Of a DNA stretch of 64,000 bases, positions 12,121-24,452 are shown piece by piece. How positions within the stretch are numbered: position 1 is the first letter of the stretch; each line of letters opens with the position of its first letter. A program made the translations under genes and the position numbers. The stretch comes from Glebionis coronaria (lineage: Eukaryota; Streptophyta; Magnoliopsida; Asterales; Asteraceae), in contig CM046878.1 of the NCBI GenBank assembly GCA_025667525.1, positions 77,851,696 to 77,915,695 of the forward strand, given 5' to 3'. The notes under the pieces were generated by a model, which was given only the letters and a program-made list of their open reading frames with translations, was not told the DNA's origin and made no database searches.

Positions 12121-15100
12121 ACGATATATACATATATATAAATTATATTATATATATCAAAATATATATCTTCTCAATAGGGCTTGTTGGTAACGTCGGA
12201 GATCTTTGGCACCGTTATAGTCAAAAGATTTTTCAAATATTTTCTCAAATGTTCATTGTCAAAAGATTTTGAAAAGTTTTGTTCAAAACCTTGGTTTTTA
12301 AAATCTTTTGTTCTCTATAACGAGAGCTCTGGTACCAAACTGTAACACTCTCAATTTTCGTATCGGTACAGCAGAAGGGTCTTTCAGAGTGTTACGGGAT
12401 AGCACAATAACTCCAATCATAGACAACACATAAAAATGGTTGTACAAGGTTCAATATACATTCATTCGATAAAAAGTTTTAATGTGTACAACAGGTCCCA
12501 AATTATACAGGTCATTAAGTTTACAAAACATAGATCGAATGAACATTTTTAATATTATGTGGGCCATCAGAGTCGATCTCCATCCGGATTACCTTCAAGC
12601 ACCTGAGATAAAAACATGCAAAAATCATATCAGCGAATGTCAAGTGAATTCATAGAGTTTAATAAAAACTGTTATATAAAACAATCGTTAAAATCAGAAC
12701 ACAAGTATAATATCGGAAGTAAGTCCACGTATTGCTAGTCAGGCAATATATAAATCAAGCATACATCTTAAACCGTCCATGAGACCGTAGCCTCAATATT
12801 ACCATTATAGGTAATATATTCATCGTTATTAGCGTCGTTATTGGATTACATTATGTATAGGATACATTTTAGGATTATTATTAGCCGCATGACATTATTA
12901 CCTTACTGTGAAAACAACGGGCCGCGAACCCGACAAACAATTTGCCCATCTAAGTTAGCGTGTCGTCACAAAAATCACGCTATGGAAATTTTCTCATACA
13001 TAAATTCGCTTACCAATCAATGTGGTACGACGGGGATCAACCGCAAGGCGCGAACTGAGGTGATCGTCCCCAAATAGTACTATCAAATGCATAAGCGTCT
13101 ACCAAATCCCGGTAGTTCACAACTCATGCTAATGGGACTTTGAGTGACATAACCTAACTACTAATAATCCTTTTTATCTCTTTTATAGGGTCATAGCATC
13201 ATTCGGGTCCATATCATTAAGCATACCATCGGGACTACTTGTGTTCTATTTTTATCAAAAACTAGCATGTTATCTCCCTCGCGGGTTTACAAATCATTTT
13301 ATAAAACATTTAAAAGAGTGCGAGGCTATGAACTCACGTTGATAATGAAAGGCGGATTATCGGCTACGGGCGTGCTTCGGTCACGGAAACCTATATAAAT
13401 AATAATCGGTCTTAGAGTTTTGTCCAATGACTTTATCAAAATAACAAATATACATATGATGATTTTGTACATATGATGATGATCAAGTAGGTTTATATAT
13501 CCTTGTTTACTCATTTTAGCGTTTATGTATTGGTAACTTTTTACTAGTTTACTAGTTTTACCTATTTACATGTTTTAAGTCCAATAAGCTTATTATAAGT
13601 TCTTTAACTTGTATTAGATCATTTTATACTTATATTATCAGTATTTACACTTTACATGTTGGGCCCAAATGGGTTGAGCCCAATAAGTACTTTTTATAAG
13701 TGTTTAACTTATTTAGTCCAATTATTAGTCCAATATACTTACTTAGCTCGTTTATGTCCGTATGTCCTATAGTTCGGGTTTTATCGGTTTTTACTTGTAT
13801 TAGATACTTATATATCAGTATATGACTTTTAAAAACTTTACATTAGACGGGTTTGATCGTCTAAGTTTTAATTGGCGAAAAACGTTAATTTTACGGTAAT
13901 AGCCGAAAAAGTCGTAAAAATCAAGTTTATAGTTTTTATAACTTATAAATATTATTCCACTACCATCTTTATAATTTATCCATTTAATAAACCTTTTACA
14001 TATTTATATAAATAAAATTTATAAGTTAGTGGGTTTTAATTTTACATTTTATACAATATAATTTTGAGTGCTTATATAATAATAATAAATATTAATTCTT
14101 CAAAATCTGATTTTTATTTTCATCTTCACCATTTTTATCATATCTAGAGTTCTACAATGAATTAGAATCTCATTTTTTGATGGCATGATCTTCATATTAT
14201 GTGCTACATTTAACTTAGTTATATATACTGCTCATTTTAAGTTTATCTATGCTTAACAGTCCCTACAAAACAGCTTATTCATATTAGCACACTCATCTTG
14301 TTTTGATCATATCTCACTCATTTTAATGATTCTATTGCATGGCCAAATCTCACATGTGTATAACATCTTGTACTTACTGTAAATGGATTCTACCATGCAA
14401 GTTTATCAGTTCAAGTTTTAGTTACATACTGTTTTTATACAGCCAATAAATTAATCATGATTTTAGCCTTGTTTCTTATGGTTATTAACCTTTTTAAGCA
14501 TATTTATCAACACTTGATCCCCACACAACATTTTTATCATCATATATTCATCATATACATATACAACAAGAAATAAAATACATTTGATCTTTACAAAAAT
14601 AACAAGAGAAAATAGAGAGGATGATCTTCTTTACCAACCAAGAGTATATCTTGTTTTTGGAAGACAAGAACTTGATGAACACCAAATGTAACTCCAAGAT
14701 CATCAAACACCAAGTAAGTAAGTTGAGAAATCAGCCCTAGGACACAAGCAAATCACCTCCTTTGTTGTTAAAATGGCCACCAAGTGATCAAGGCTTCAAG
14801 GTAACTCCAAGATATAGCTAGATGACAAGTATTTTGTGGCTAGAAAAGATCAAGAAGGGGTGTTTGTTCTTTAAAGTGGACGGTAATGGTGATGTGGTTG
14901 AGAGGATTTTTGGTTGATTTTGCATGAGTGAATGGTGGTATGTGTTTAGGTTGATGGTTTAAGCTAGAAAGTAGCTTAAAGTGTAAGCTTAACTTACACT
15001 TGTAAGTTACAAGCTAACATGATCCCACATCTTTGATGTGGTGTCATGTGTGAGCCGTCCCATGTGTAGTGGGGTGGGATAATGTATTTTGTCCCACCTC

Positions 15101-15413
15101 ACTAATTTACGGGTATTCCTTGATTCTAGTTTCCTCGATTTGCGTGCCCTCGGGACGTTTCACAAAACGTTTTTATAAATTATGAATCAACGACACAAAA
15201 CGAATCCAATAAAAATTGTCTCATCAAAAACGGAGTTAAAAAACGTAAATACGTAATCCTAAGGTTTCCGGTTTAATCGTAAAGGACGCTAAATTATGCA
15301 CGTAAGCCCAAATTTAAATACGTAAATTGTGAGTTCATCAACCAACACAAAAATAAGTTTCAAAATATTATACGAGAAAATAATTCACTACCTGAAAATG
15401 TTAGATTGTCACA
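12121..15413 (-). mobile_element. Chromovirus-like (Tekay/Del type) Ty3 element: one LTR, PBS and stub of 5' leader, minus strand
   Basis: Read on the minus strand, an LTR starts TGTGACAATCTAAC at 15413 and ends GAGTGTTACA at 12341 (3073 bp). It is followed by a near-match to the initiator-Met PBS (TGGTACCAGAGC, 12326-12337) and a piece of leader, which is cut off at 12121 by the Athila-like element. LTR length, the TGTGACAATCT start and the Met primer suggest a Tekay/Del chromovirus; that lineage assignment is from memory of plant elements. No gag or pol of this element remains in the window. The short frames at 12841 and 13326 look spurious. The LTR lands inside the RT gene of a SIRE element, and the next bases CGGAT should be its target duplication. 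Confidence 0.72.
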
Positions 15414-16594
15414 CGGATGGTTTTGTGAATCCTAAATATCCTAATCATGTGTACAAGCTTAAGAAGGCTCTCTATGGGTTGAAGCAAGCTCCTCGCGTAT
15501 GGTATGATCTATTGTCACAATTCCTCATTACGCAAGGCTTTGCTAAAGGCAAGGTGGATCCCACAGTATTCATTCAGAAACGAGGTAAAGATATGATTAT
15601 GGTACAAATATATGTTGATGATATTATATTTGCAGCCTCGACCCAAACCTTATCCGACGAGTTTGGGACACTCATGTCTTCCAAGTTTAAGATGTCAATG
15701 ATGGGCAAGGTATCATTCTTCTTAGGTCTTCAGATATCTCAGAGTCCCAGAGGCATCTTTATCAATCAATCCAAGTATTCCCTTGAATCTCTTAAGAAGT
15801 ATAAGATGGAATCTTGCGATCCCGTGGATACTCCAATGGTGGAACGAACTAAGCTTGATGCAGATCCACATGGAGTTTCCGTTGATCTGACACTTTATCG
15901 TGGAATGATCGGTACTCTTCTGTATATTACAGCCATTCGACCTGATCTTCAGTTTGCTATATGTATGTGTGCTCGGTATCAAACTCGACCTACTGAGTTA
16001 CACTTAGCCACTGTGAAACGGATCTTTCGATATCTTAATGGAACCATTAATCGGGGACTTTGGTATTCGAAGGACTCTTCGATTGCACTCATGGCATATG
16101 CAGATGCGGATCACGCGGGTTGTCAAGATACAAGGTGTTGCACGAGTGGAACTTTGCAACTTCTAGGAGATCGACTAATCAGTTGGGCATCGAAAAGGCA
16201 GAAAAGCGCTGCAATTTCAAGTACGGAAGCAGAATACATAGCTATGTCCGGTTGCTGTGCTCAAATTCTTTGGATGAGATCGCAATTAACCGACTATGGT
16301 CTAGGTTTCAACAAAATTCCGATGTATTGCGACAACAAGAGTGCAATTGCCTTATGCTGCAACAACGTTCAATTCTCCCGGTCGAAGCACATTGACATTC
16401 TCTACCACTTCATCAAGGAGCAAGTGGAAAATGGAGTAATCGAGCTTTACTTTGTCCGATCTGAGTATCAACTGGCGGATATTTTCACGAAAGCTTTAGA
16501 TCGTGCCCGAATTGAATTTTTGGCCGATAAGCTAGGAATGAGAACTTTCTCGCCTGAGACTCTAAAGGAACTGGTAGATGAAGCGAAAGAATAG
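15414..16594 (+). pseudogene. pol: Copia (SIRE/Maximus type) reverse transcriptase-RNase H, 5' truncated
   Basis: This is the C-terminal ~390 residues of a Copia pol. The open frame extends back to 15329, but bases before 15414 belong to the inserted LTR, so real pol begins near [11 protein letters not shown] motifs visible are [17 protein letters not shown], the catalytic IYVDDI and FFLGLQI. The RNase H part shows [18 protein letters not shown] and [10 protein letters not shown], then the terminal SKHIDI and [12 protein letters not shown]. This order is typical of Copia elements, and the wording matches the SIRE/Maximus lineage. The reading frame is uninterrupted to the stop, so the copy decayed by nested insertion and not by point mutation. 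RT and RNase H would convert element RNA to DNA in the particle. Confidence 0.9.
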
Positions 16595-17576
16595 TGATGG
16601 TAAACTATTCTCCGTATCCTTGGTGATCATCTGTATATATTGTTTATATTTTTATTCATAAAAGCAAAATACAAAAATATAAAACCATATAAAAACCATA
16701 AAAATTGAAAAATCTAGAAAAATCCAAAAATATGTTTACTTTATTTTTCAAAGGCATGTCTTTTGGTACGATAATATTTACGGCATTAGAAATGTCGATT
16801 AATATTGACACGGCGCCATAAATAGAGTTCGTATAAAATTTGTAAATATTTCATAAAACATGCCCTAATGGCTTGTAGTTATTTCTGACTGCAACCCGGT
16901 TTTCATATTAAAGTCAAGTATTTCTTATGAAAGCTTTGGCTCTCAACGGGAATTAATTTTCTCTGGCAAGGTTTACTTAAAAACTTGTAAGGGATCATGT
17001 TTACTTTATAACCTGGTCTCACACAAATCAATGTACGTTTCAGTGCATTTATTTGTTAAAACAAGAGAAGTCTTGTTTTTATGAAGTTATCATCTCTACA
17101 ACCATAGCTATCTACAATTGGTATCTACATACTCGACGATGCGACTACTCAACCGAAGACTACAGCTCTTTCAATAGAACACGGGTCAACAATTGAGGGG
17201 GAGCAATTGTCAAGCATTCAGAATCTTCGATGCCGAAAGTGCCAAGCTCACAAATTGGTGTCAAGACAACAATACCAATCGTACACGTGGTGTCAAGAGA
17301 TGACTTCAGACATGACTAGGCGACCAACATATGCCGACAGGAACCATTTGATCTTATCATATGATGTTCTTATCAATCAGGTCCAACCTTGTCAATTTCT
17401 TTTAATATGGTGAATATATGATCATGTTACAAATCGGTATCATATCTCATACTTTTGGTATCATGAAGATAAAATGGACTTGCATTTTTCTTCCCAAAAC
17501 CTTTGTTAAAACTTCATTAAATCAATTGATATTAAAAACATCGATTGGGTTAATATTTTTAATATGGGGGAGAAAA
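16595..17576 (+). other. 3' non-coding part of the SIRE-like element with candidate polypurine tract
   Basis: No coding domain is recognisable. Two purine runs are present: GAGGGGGAGCAA at about 17,195 and ATATGGGGGAGAAAA at 17,562-17,576. The latter is immediately followed by TGTAATTTAATATGGG, a plausible LTR start. The env-like ORF usual for SIRE is not seen on this strand. Confidence 0.5.
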
Positions 17577-18200
17577 TGTAATTTAATATGGGAAACTATC
17601 ACAAATGGTTTGACTTAATGTGCTGGCTCATCCCGACATATGCGAAATGTTTTCGAATATCGTGGCGTATGTTAATTGGGAGCAAAACGGATTTGCATAT
17701 CAGAATGGATTTTCATGGTGACATATAAATACCCAAAACCCATTTATTTCACGACGACGAAGATTGTGGTGACATAAGGATGGTAGGATAGGTTAAGTCC
17801 AATGATTCTTCTAGAACCGGAGGAATCTTGCCAAGGACATTCCATACCTAGAAATAGTAGTCCTTAGGAAAGATGGAGAAAGATTGTGAACGTAGCTGAA
17901 TGCCGACCAAGTACTTAAGTTAGCACTGGAACAATCACAACAAGGTGCTAGTTATGACGTATTGGTAAGTATTGAAGGGGTTGAAGAATGAAAAAGAATT
18001 GTAAAGATAAAGGGTGTAAAGATAGAAGCCCTCCTTAAAATCTTAGGCAGAAACCGGGTCAATACATATGCTATTAAGATCATTTTAAATGATGCTTGAT
18101 ATTGAAGATAAGACATCATGAACCCAGTGATGCAATGCACAACCCATTCCAGCTAACTCAGATATCTCTCAAAAGGTATTTGTTTTAATCACACGGAGAC
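17577..18200 (+). repeat. Candidate 3' LTR of the SIRE-like element (right end uncertain)
   Basis: It begins TGTAAT directly after the purine tract. A TATA-like CATATAAATA lies at about 17,724, followed by a stretch that would be transcribed, as in an LTR promoter. No second copy is in the window, so the 3' border cannot be fixed. Confidence 0.4.
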
Positions 18201-18379
18201 AACACGTTATCTATCGATTTATTCACTCCGAATAAATAGATATTGAAATGGTGGCACTCCTCTCCAGCCTCCGATTACTAAAATCCAAAGTGCACAATCG
18301 AGTCTAGATCCATTTGAGATCATCAAATATCTCATTAGGACACACTTTCATATTTCCTTGCTTCTTCACACACTGTGAA

Positions 18380-18800
18380 AAGTAAGAAAGATTTTAAGAG
18401 TCCTACGCAAAATCTTCATGATCTTGCCTGAACATCTGAGTAATACGAAAGTATTTACAATGAAGATGGAAATCCTTCTTGAGCGAATATTAAAAAGCTC
18501 ATGGTAGGTGACTTGTGCGATTCTTTATGAATCAAACTTGTGATAACTGGAAAGCAACAGTGGTTTAATTCTTAACTGAATTTAAACACGTTCCAGGCCT
18601 CTACGTAATATCTTAGTGATCTTGCCAGAACACTCAGAGTGATACCTCAGTGTTCACAGTGATGAGTGGAAATCCTTCTAGTGTTAACCTCAAACAACAC
18701 TTGGTAGATAACTTGCAAGATTCTATACGAATCAAGCTCGTGACAACTGGAAAGCAACGATGGTGCGATTCTTTAATGAATCAAACTTGCTCCAGGAATC
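18380..18800 (+). repeat. Diverged tandem duplication, ~200 bp unit
   Basis: The block from CCTACGCAAAATCTTCATGA to about 18,560 is repeated at about 18,598-18,790 with substitutions. Shared words include GATCTTGCC, GGAAATCCTTCT, TGACAACTGGAAAGCAAC and GATTCTTTA. It lies between the SIRE LTR candidate and a Copia LTR. I see no coding potential. Confidence 0.6.
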
Positions 18801-19450
18801 AGAAATGACGGCTTCAATCATGCGGATAATTTTATCCAAATGATTCACTCTTTACGCTCGGAGTCAGCTTTGGACAGTCGAGTAAAGAGAACGGGTTTAC
18901 CCGCGAAATCTTGTCAAGGAGATTTTAAATTCAATCTACCTGCCACAAGTACGATATCTTATATCGTCCAACGGTCTTCACCGACCGGAGGTAAAATGCT
19001 ACCGAATTAGAATGAAATGTTCAAAGCCATTTCGTTCGTGTCTACTTATGTTGCGGCATTTGAAGACGGTGGCGTTGCGGGATCCAAGAAGAAGTCGTCC
19101 CCGCATGCTTATACTTTATGCACTTAATACCTCATCTAATTCAAGAAAGCCTAAAAGTTAAGTCTTCCGCTGTATCGAACTCTGAAGCTTTCAAGAATTA
19201 CTAAGGTATAAGTATGTGGGACGCAAGGTCACGAAGAGGCGAAGATCACAAGTGATGGATGCACAAGATCAAGGCAAGAGATTAATGCTCAAGATTGATA
19301 TCAAAGATCACATCAGCATGTTCACCTGAAAAGAAAAAAGAAAAAAAGACGAAGACTACCAGCTCAAGACAAGCATAGTATGCTAGGTTTATCTTATGAT
19401 TGTAACTTGGGTAATGCCCTTGTTTGGAGTGACCTCCCTTAGGGGGAGAT
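18801..19450 (+). other. 3' internal remnant of a Copia-like element
   Basis: No gene is seen. The stretch ends in TTAGGGGGAGAT, a typical polypurine tract directly before an LTR start at 19,451, so at least its right part is the 3' untranslated end of a plus-strand Copia element. Confidence 0.45.
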
Positions 19451-19745
19451 TATTGGAAATACGTTTTACGTATTAAGAAGGATCGGTCACTCCAACAATA
19501 GTCCATGTAATAGCTCGTAGTTTATTTACTTATCTTTATTTAACAAACAAACCAAAGCCTAGCCTACAACATGTGTAGGCTGGCCTAAATGTAAGCCCAA
19601 GCCATGACAAGGGCTTGGGTATATAAACCCTCTCCTTAGATGGAGAGGGTGTGTGGTTCTTCATTTTTACACATAGTAAACTTTTGTTTCTCTCTAGAAG
19701 TGTGTGATTTCTACCATCTCTCTATCTCTTTCTCTCTCTAAAACA
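19451..19745 (+). repeat. Copia LTR, plus orientation (3' end eroded)
   Basis: It starts TATTGGAAATACG after a polypurine tract; the first dinucleotide is TA instead of TG. It aligns with the reverse complement of 20,061-20,370 through CAGTCACTCCAACA-like, TAGCTCGTAG, CTTGGGTTTATAAACCCTCTCC-like and TCTCTCTCTA segments. The two are therefore the same LTR family in opposite orientation, clearly diverged. Confidence 0.65.
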
Positions 19746-20060
19746 TAAGCAAGATTTACATATCTACATAACACAAATCCGGAATATACCCAATATTTCA
19801 AAATAAAACTAAGAACGACCAAAAATGTGTTTTTTTCGCGTTTTACTCCAAAATCAAGCCAAAAGATCCAACTTTTGCGTGTTTATCACCAAAATAAATA
19901 GCACAAATCCCTACCACAACTATGTAGGTAATTCGTAAGAAAGATTTAAGGTGAAGAACACGAAAAAAAAATTATACCACGGATAAATCTTGAATAAAAG
20001 AACACAAAACCAATACAACAAAAAAAAACCTTACTTCATCCCATGGCTCTTGATACCAAT
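19746..20060 (-). other. 5' leader stub and Met-type PBS of a minus-strand Copia element
   Basis: The reverse complement of 20,041-20,058 reads TGGTATCAAGAGCCATGG, a tRNA-Met type PBS, two bases from the LTR at 20,061. The remaining ~280 bp are non-coding leader that ends abruptly at the plus-strand LTR. Confidence 0.6.
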
Positions 20061-20370
20061 TGTAGATTAGTGATAATCTATGATCTAACAAGTGTGGTTG
20101 ATGTTTCTAGAGACAGAAACTAGAGAGAGAAAGTGAGAGAAACTATGTGTAATATTAATATGAAAATGAAACAACCAACATCCTCTCCATCAAAGGAGAG
20201 GGTTTATAAACCCAAGTTCATAGTGAGCTTGGGCCTCCTTCCCATGACAAGCCCATGGGTCGGGTTGTAATAGTAAATTAACTAACTTTCTAACTACGAG
20301 CTAATCACGTTTAATAATACTGTTGGAGTGACTGATACTTCTAATATACGTTAAAAACGTATTTCTAACA
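20061..20370 (-). repeat. Copia LTR, minus orientation, 310 bp
   Basis: On the minus strand it runs from TGTTAGAAATACG to ATCTACA, with TG/CA ends, and is followed by the PBS. It carries a TATA-like TTTATAAACCC motif. No second LTR in the same orientation is visible, so the element is truncated. Confidence 0.7.
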
Positions 20371-20949
20371 CACTAAGCGTTAAACTTAAAAGCTTCGACT
20401 TTCTAATAAACTCTCCATCAAACCTTCATTTCCTAAAGTTTCTATAGTTAGTAAGTTCCTTGCAAACCTAATAAATACTTAATATATTTATAGAATAAAT
20501 ATATATAATACATAATACATATACGCAAGTTACTGAAACGACAAACGCACATAAAATAAACGTCAATGTGATTTCATTTCCTCACATCTCATCACTAATA
20601 GTACCATGATCCGCAATGATGTACTTAAATATCGCAAGATTATCGTTTCAAACACATATAGCACACAAATCATATAAAATAGAGTACGTAACTATGCCTA
20701 ATAGGTCGTAACTAACCTTCCAAAATCTACGGTTGTCACATTACACGACCACATCTTACGTAACGGTGGCATATGTAGTAAGGATGATGATTATGCGTAA
20801 GCTCTTTCTTATCTACGTGATACGATTCCAAGCTATGATTTTTTTGTATCACTAATAAGAACACCGCCCCCTCTAAAACCCAACAAATACTGGTGACCAT
20901 TATTTTTAGTGAAATGGTCAAGGATATGGAAGTCCACTTTGACATAAAG
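20371..20949. other. Unassigned AT-rich sequence
   Basis: No gene or repeat could be recognised. The minus-strand frame at 20,736-20,945 has no family resemblance. Confidence 0.4.
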
Positions 20950-21640
20950 CGGTTTTCGCTTGTTTACGTGCATCAGATGCTTATGATTTTCTACAAGCTA
21001 TCCTTATAGATGGGATCGGTCAACGTATCGCCACATGATCCTATTATTTTCGGTTCATACAATGTGTCCTGTTTGTTGCAAGGCATGTTTGTATTCTTTT
21101 GGGAACATCCAGTTCATTGTAAAGAGCTCTTAGGATTCAAGTACCGACACAATATGGTTAGGGAAGTTCTTTTTGACATATATAGGCATGCTGGCATCTC
21201 CGCCAAGAAAAAATACTTGTGAACTTCCTGACTGACCCGTTAGATGGAAGATCCACACTCTTACCGATGTACATTTTAGTTTTTATATGGGTTGGAGGGA
21301 ATCATGTGTGAGTGAATCTGATAGGGTTTATCCTCTTATGGGGTTGAGTAGCCGAGGTTTTACAGCGCTCAGACTGGTTTGAAAGCCGCCTCATGCAATG
21401 TGACAAAACACGAAAAAACATGCATTAAAAATCAACACATGTTTATTCCTTTTGCATTCGATACCTTCAGTTTCCTTATACCTGAGGCGATGGAACTTCT
21501 GAAGAGAATTCAGCGGGTTATGAATAGCAGTGTTATGATACTTCAATCTCCAAATGTGGTTTTTCATATAATTAGTTTTTTAATTTTTAAAAATAGCTTG
21601 CGATGTAGCTTGTTGCTCGCTTGTTTTCTATAACTATATA
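20950..21640 (+). pseudogene. Decayed C-terminal fragment of a plant non-LTR-retroelement-like protein
   Basis: Pieces in different frames line up with a repetitive plant protein tail that I recognise from annotated reverse-transcriptase-like proteins. They are, in order, an HxxxC-type fragment (EHPVHC), FKYRHNMVRE, HAGISAK, TDPLDGRSTL, WVGGNH, KAASCNVTKHEKTC, FIPFAFDTF and ELLKRIQRVMNSS. The spacing suggests a zinc-binding motif followed by a restriction-like nuclease fold, as in some LINE-type elements; that fold assignment is inference. At least two frameshifts and several stops (for example after KKKYL at 21,222) show it is dead. Confidence 0.5.
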
Positions 21641-21962
21641 AATAAATTATGTGTAATAAAATAATCACTTAATACATGCAACAACACGAATTTAAAAAAT
21701 TAATTTCACAACAGAAAAAGAACATGCAATAACATAAATTAACAAATATATTACGTTTTAAAGTAATTAACCTTTAGGCTATGTTTGTTTTTTTCTAATA
21801 ATTCTGAAAAGCATCTAAAGTCTAATTCAGTCAGACACATAATCATTTAGACCGCTTGTTTCTATTTAGATCTTACAGCCAAAATCATCCAAAAAGTATC
21901 TGATTAAGTAAGTCATTGGATACGATCTGAAACTTGATAAATAGTACTACAGGGAAAAGTTC
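21641..21962. other. Unassigned AT-rich spacer
   Basis: I see no gene, RNA or repeat in this stretch between the retroelement fragment and the first foldback element. Confidence 0.4.
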
Positions 21963-22563
21963 ATTAGACCCTTAGTTTAGCATAAACTCAATCAACCAAT
22001 CACAACCACCCATTTTTGTCATGTAACAAAAAAAACTTATTTTTTTAAATATTAAATATCTCAGAAACCGTTCATCGTTACGTAAAACAAAACATACCAT
22101 CGTGACGAGAATTAAATCATCTATCTATCGAGGGGCACATGTATATACTTTGGACAAAAAAAAAATTTGATTTTTTTCTTAAGTCACGTCTAAGGAAATC
22201 ATATATGGTTCGTTCACGAATCATATATGATTTTCTGAAATCGTATATGATTCATTTAACGAATCATATATAATTTCTGAAAATCATATATGATTCGTTC
22301 ACGAATCAAATATTATTCTCTCATACGTGACTTAAGAAAAAAATCAAAAAAAAATCGTCGAAAGTATATACATGTGCCCTCGATAGAAAGATGATTTGAT
22401 TCTCGTTGCAATGGTTTATTTTTTCGTTTGACGATTTACCGTTTGTGAGATATTTAATTTTTAAAAAGGTGATAGGAAGTGGGTTTTTTTTTTAAAATGT
22501 ATCATTATAATTTGTTGATAGGGTTTTTTTATTTTAGAATTCTACATAGAACTTAGGTCTAGT
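21963..22563. mobile_element. Foldback (long-inverted-repeat) MITE, ~600 bp
   Basis: The two halves are diverged inverted copies of each other. TTAGACCC at the left pairs with AGGTCTAG at the right, AGGGGCACATGTATATAC pairs with GTATATACATGTGCCCT, and AGTCACGT pairs with ACGTGACTTAAG. The centre is a run of the short palindrome AATCATATATGATTCGT. No transposase is encoded. The arms resemble those of the larger foldback at 22,640-28,645, so the two are one family. Confidence 0.65.
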
Positions 22564-23250
22564 AATACGACAACAAATATCAACATCAAGGTCACTCACA
22601 TTTTGTACATTTTTTTATTGGACAAAATTTCTCTAAGGAACATGCATCTAAAAAATAAAAAAGAAAGCAATCTCCACCATCCATTTAAATCACATCTAAT
22701 GTTGTATATTGATTTTTTTAATTTAATTAAAAAAACACACTTTCATCCTATTTCTTAAAAATTAAATATCTCTCAAATCATTAATCGTTATAAAAAAATA
22801 ATTATACCGTCACGACGGGAATTAAATTATCTTTCTATAGATAAGCACTTCTATATACTTTCGGCGAACTTTTTTTTTAAATTTTCGTAAAAAAAATCAC
22901 ATGTGATTCTCGAAAAATTACATGTGATTCTCGAAACTCATGTTTGATTTATTATTTTAAAAATGACATTTGAGTTTGTAATGTCACATGCGTTTTGTGA
23001 AAATCACGTGTATTTTTTTACGAGAATTTCAAAATTGTAAAATCGTTAAAAGTATATGAAAAATAACCGTCTATTAGATGACAAAAATATTTTTGTTATT
23101 ACTTTAAAATCACATGTGATTTATGTGAATTACATTAGAAATGTTTGAATCACATGTAATTCTGTTAATATATTAAAATGTTTGTTGCCATTAATATAAA
23201 ATATGTTCATTTTACCGGGGTGGAGTCCCCTTTACCCAAAAAAATGTATG

Positions 23251-23999
23251 TAAAACAAATTGGCTTCTGAATTACATGTGATTCGGTGCTAATTACATGT
23301 GATTTTGCTTGCATTACATGTGATTCAAGCATTCCGAAACCGTAACCTTTTCTAACAAACCCACATTAGATGAATCACATGTGATTTTTTTAATCATGTA
23401 TTATCTGTTTTCATTTATCTAAAATATATAAAACAAATTGGCTTCTGAATTACATGTGATTTTGTTTGAATCACATGTAATTCTGCTTGAATTGCATGTG
23501 ATTCGGTGATAATTACATATGACTTTCTTGCATTACATGTGATTCAAGCATTCCGACACATTAACTTTTTCTAACAAACCTACTTTATATGAATCACATG
23601 TGATTTTTTTTAATTATGTATTATCTGTTTTCATTTATGTAAAATATATAAAACAAACTGGCTTCTAAATTACATATGATTTTGTTTGAATCACATGTAA
23701 TTCTGCTTGAATTGCATGTGATTATATGATAATTACATATGACTTTGCTTGCATTACATATGATACAAGCATTCAGAAACCTTAACTTCTTCTAACAAAC
23801 CCACTTTAGATGAATCAAATGTGATTTTTTTAATCACATGTAATCTTGTTAATGTATAAGATTATATGCTTGAATTACATGTAATTCCATGATAATTACA
23901 TGTGATTTTGCTTGCATTGAATCACATGTAATTCGATGATAATTACATGTGATTTGCTTGCATTACATGTGATTCAAACATTTCGAAACCTTAACTTCT
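23251..23999 (+). repeat. Tandem repeat, ~180-220 bp unit, inside the foldback loop
   Basis: Units start at about 23,251, 23,431 and 23,652 with AAAACAAAxTGGCTTCT and run through CAAGCATTCxGA, TAACAAACCyACTT and a poly-T region. A partial copy follows and continues after the inserted MITE at 27,509. Each unit holds about five copies of AATCACATGTGATT or AATTACATGTGATT, a self-complementary 14-mer. Confidence 0.75.
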
Positions 24000-24031
24000 T
24001 CTAAGAGTAAAAGGTGTCACGGCGGAGGGGG

Positions 24032-24450
24032 TGTTGGGTCGAATTATTGAGTTGATAAGTCAAAACACAACAAAATAAGAAGACAAGGACTACTTTTGCC
24101 AAAGTTAAATACAACAAGCCGTTGGAGTCTTTTTATTACTTTAGCTTTCTTTGTAAGCTATGTTTTCTAGTATATAAAGAAAACATACGTAAGTTTTTAT
24201 AATATATTATTCATTCACAATGTAAACCTAAAGTGTGTGTCGCACTAGACGTGGGATTCAATGTATACACGTCTAGTGGATGTTTGTTATTAATATAATG
24301 AACATCCTAATTGTTTTAATTCTTGTTCTTTGTGCCTAAACACCTTGTTCATGATCATTGTTCTTTTCCGCTATGTTATCATATGAACGATGATCAACCT
24401 AGATATAATGGTTCTTAACCATTGAGTCTAACGATCAATAGGGAACCACA
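24032..24450 (+). repeat. 5' LTR of the young non-autonomous element
   Basis: 419 bp with TG...CA ends. TATA-like TATATAAAG lies near 24,172. The near-identical partner is at 26,802-27,220. Confidence 0.95.
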
Positions 24451-24452
24451 AT

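Noticed and set aside
15329..15413. N-terminal part of the 421-residue RT frame starting at 15,329
   Set aside because: These bases belong to the inserted chromovirus-like LTR, whose end TTAGATTGTCACA is at 15,413; real pol homology begins just after.
16060..16395. 111-residue frame overlapping the RNase H region
   Set aside because: It is in the wrong frame over a clear RNase H coding sequence.
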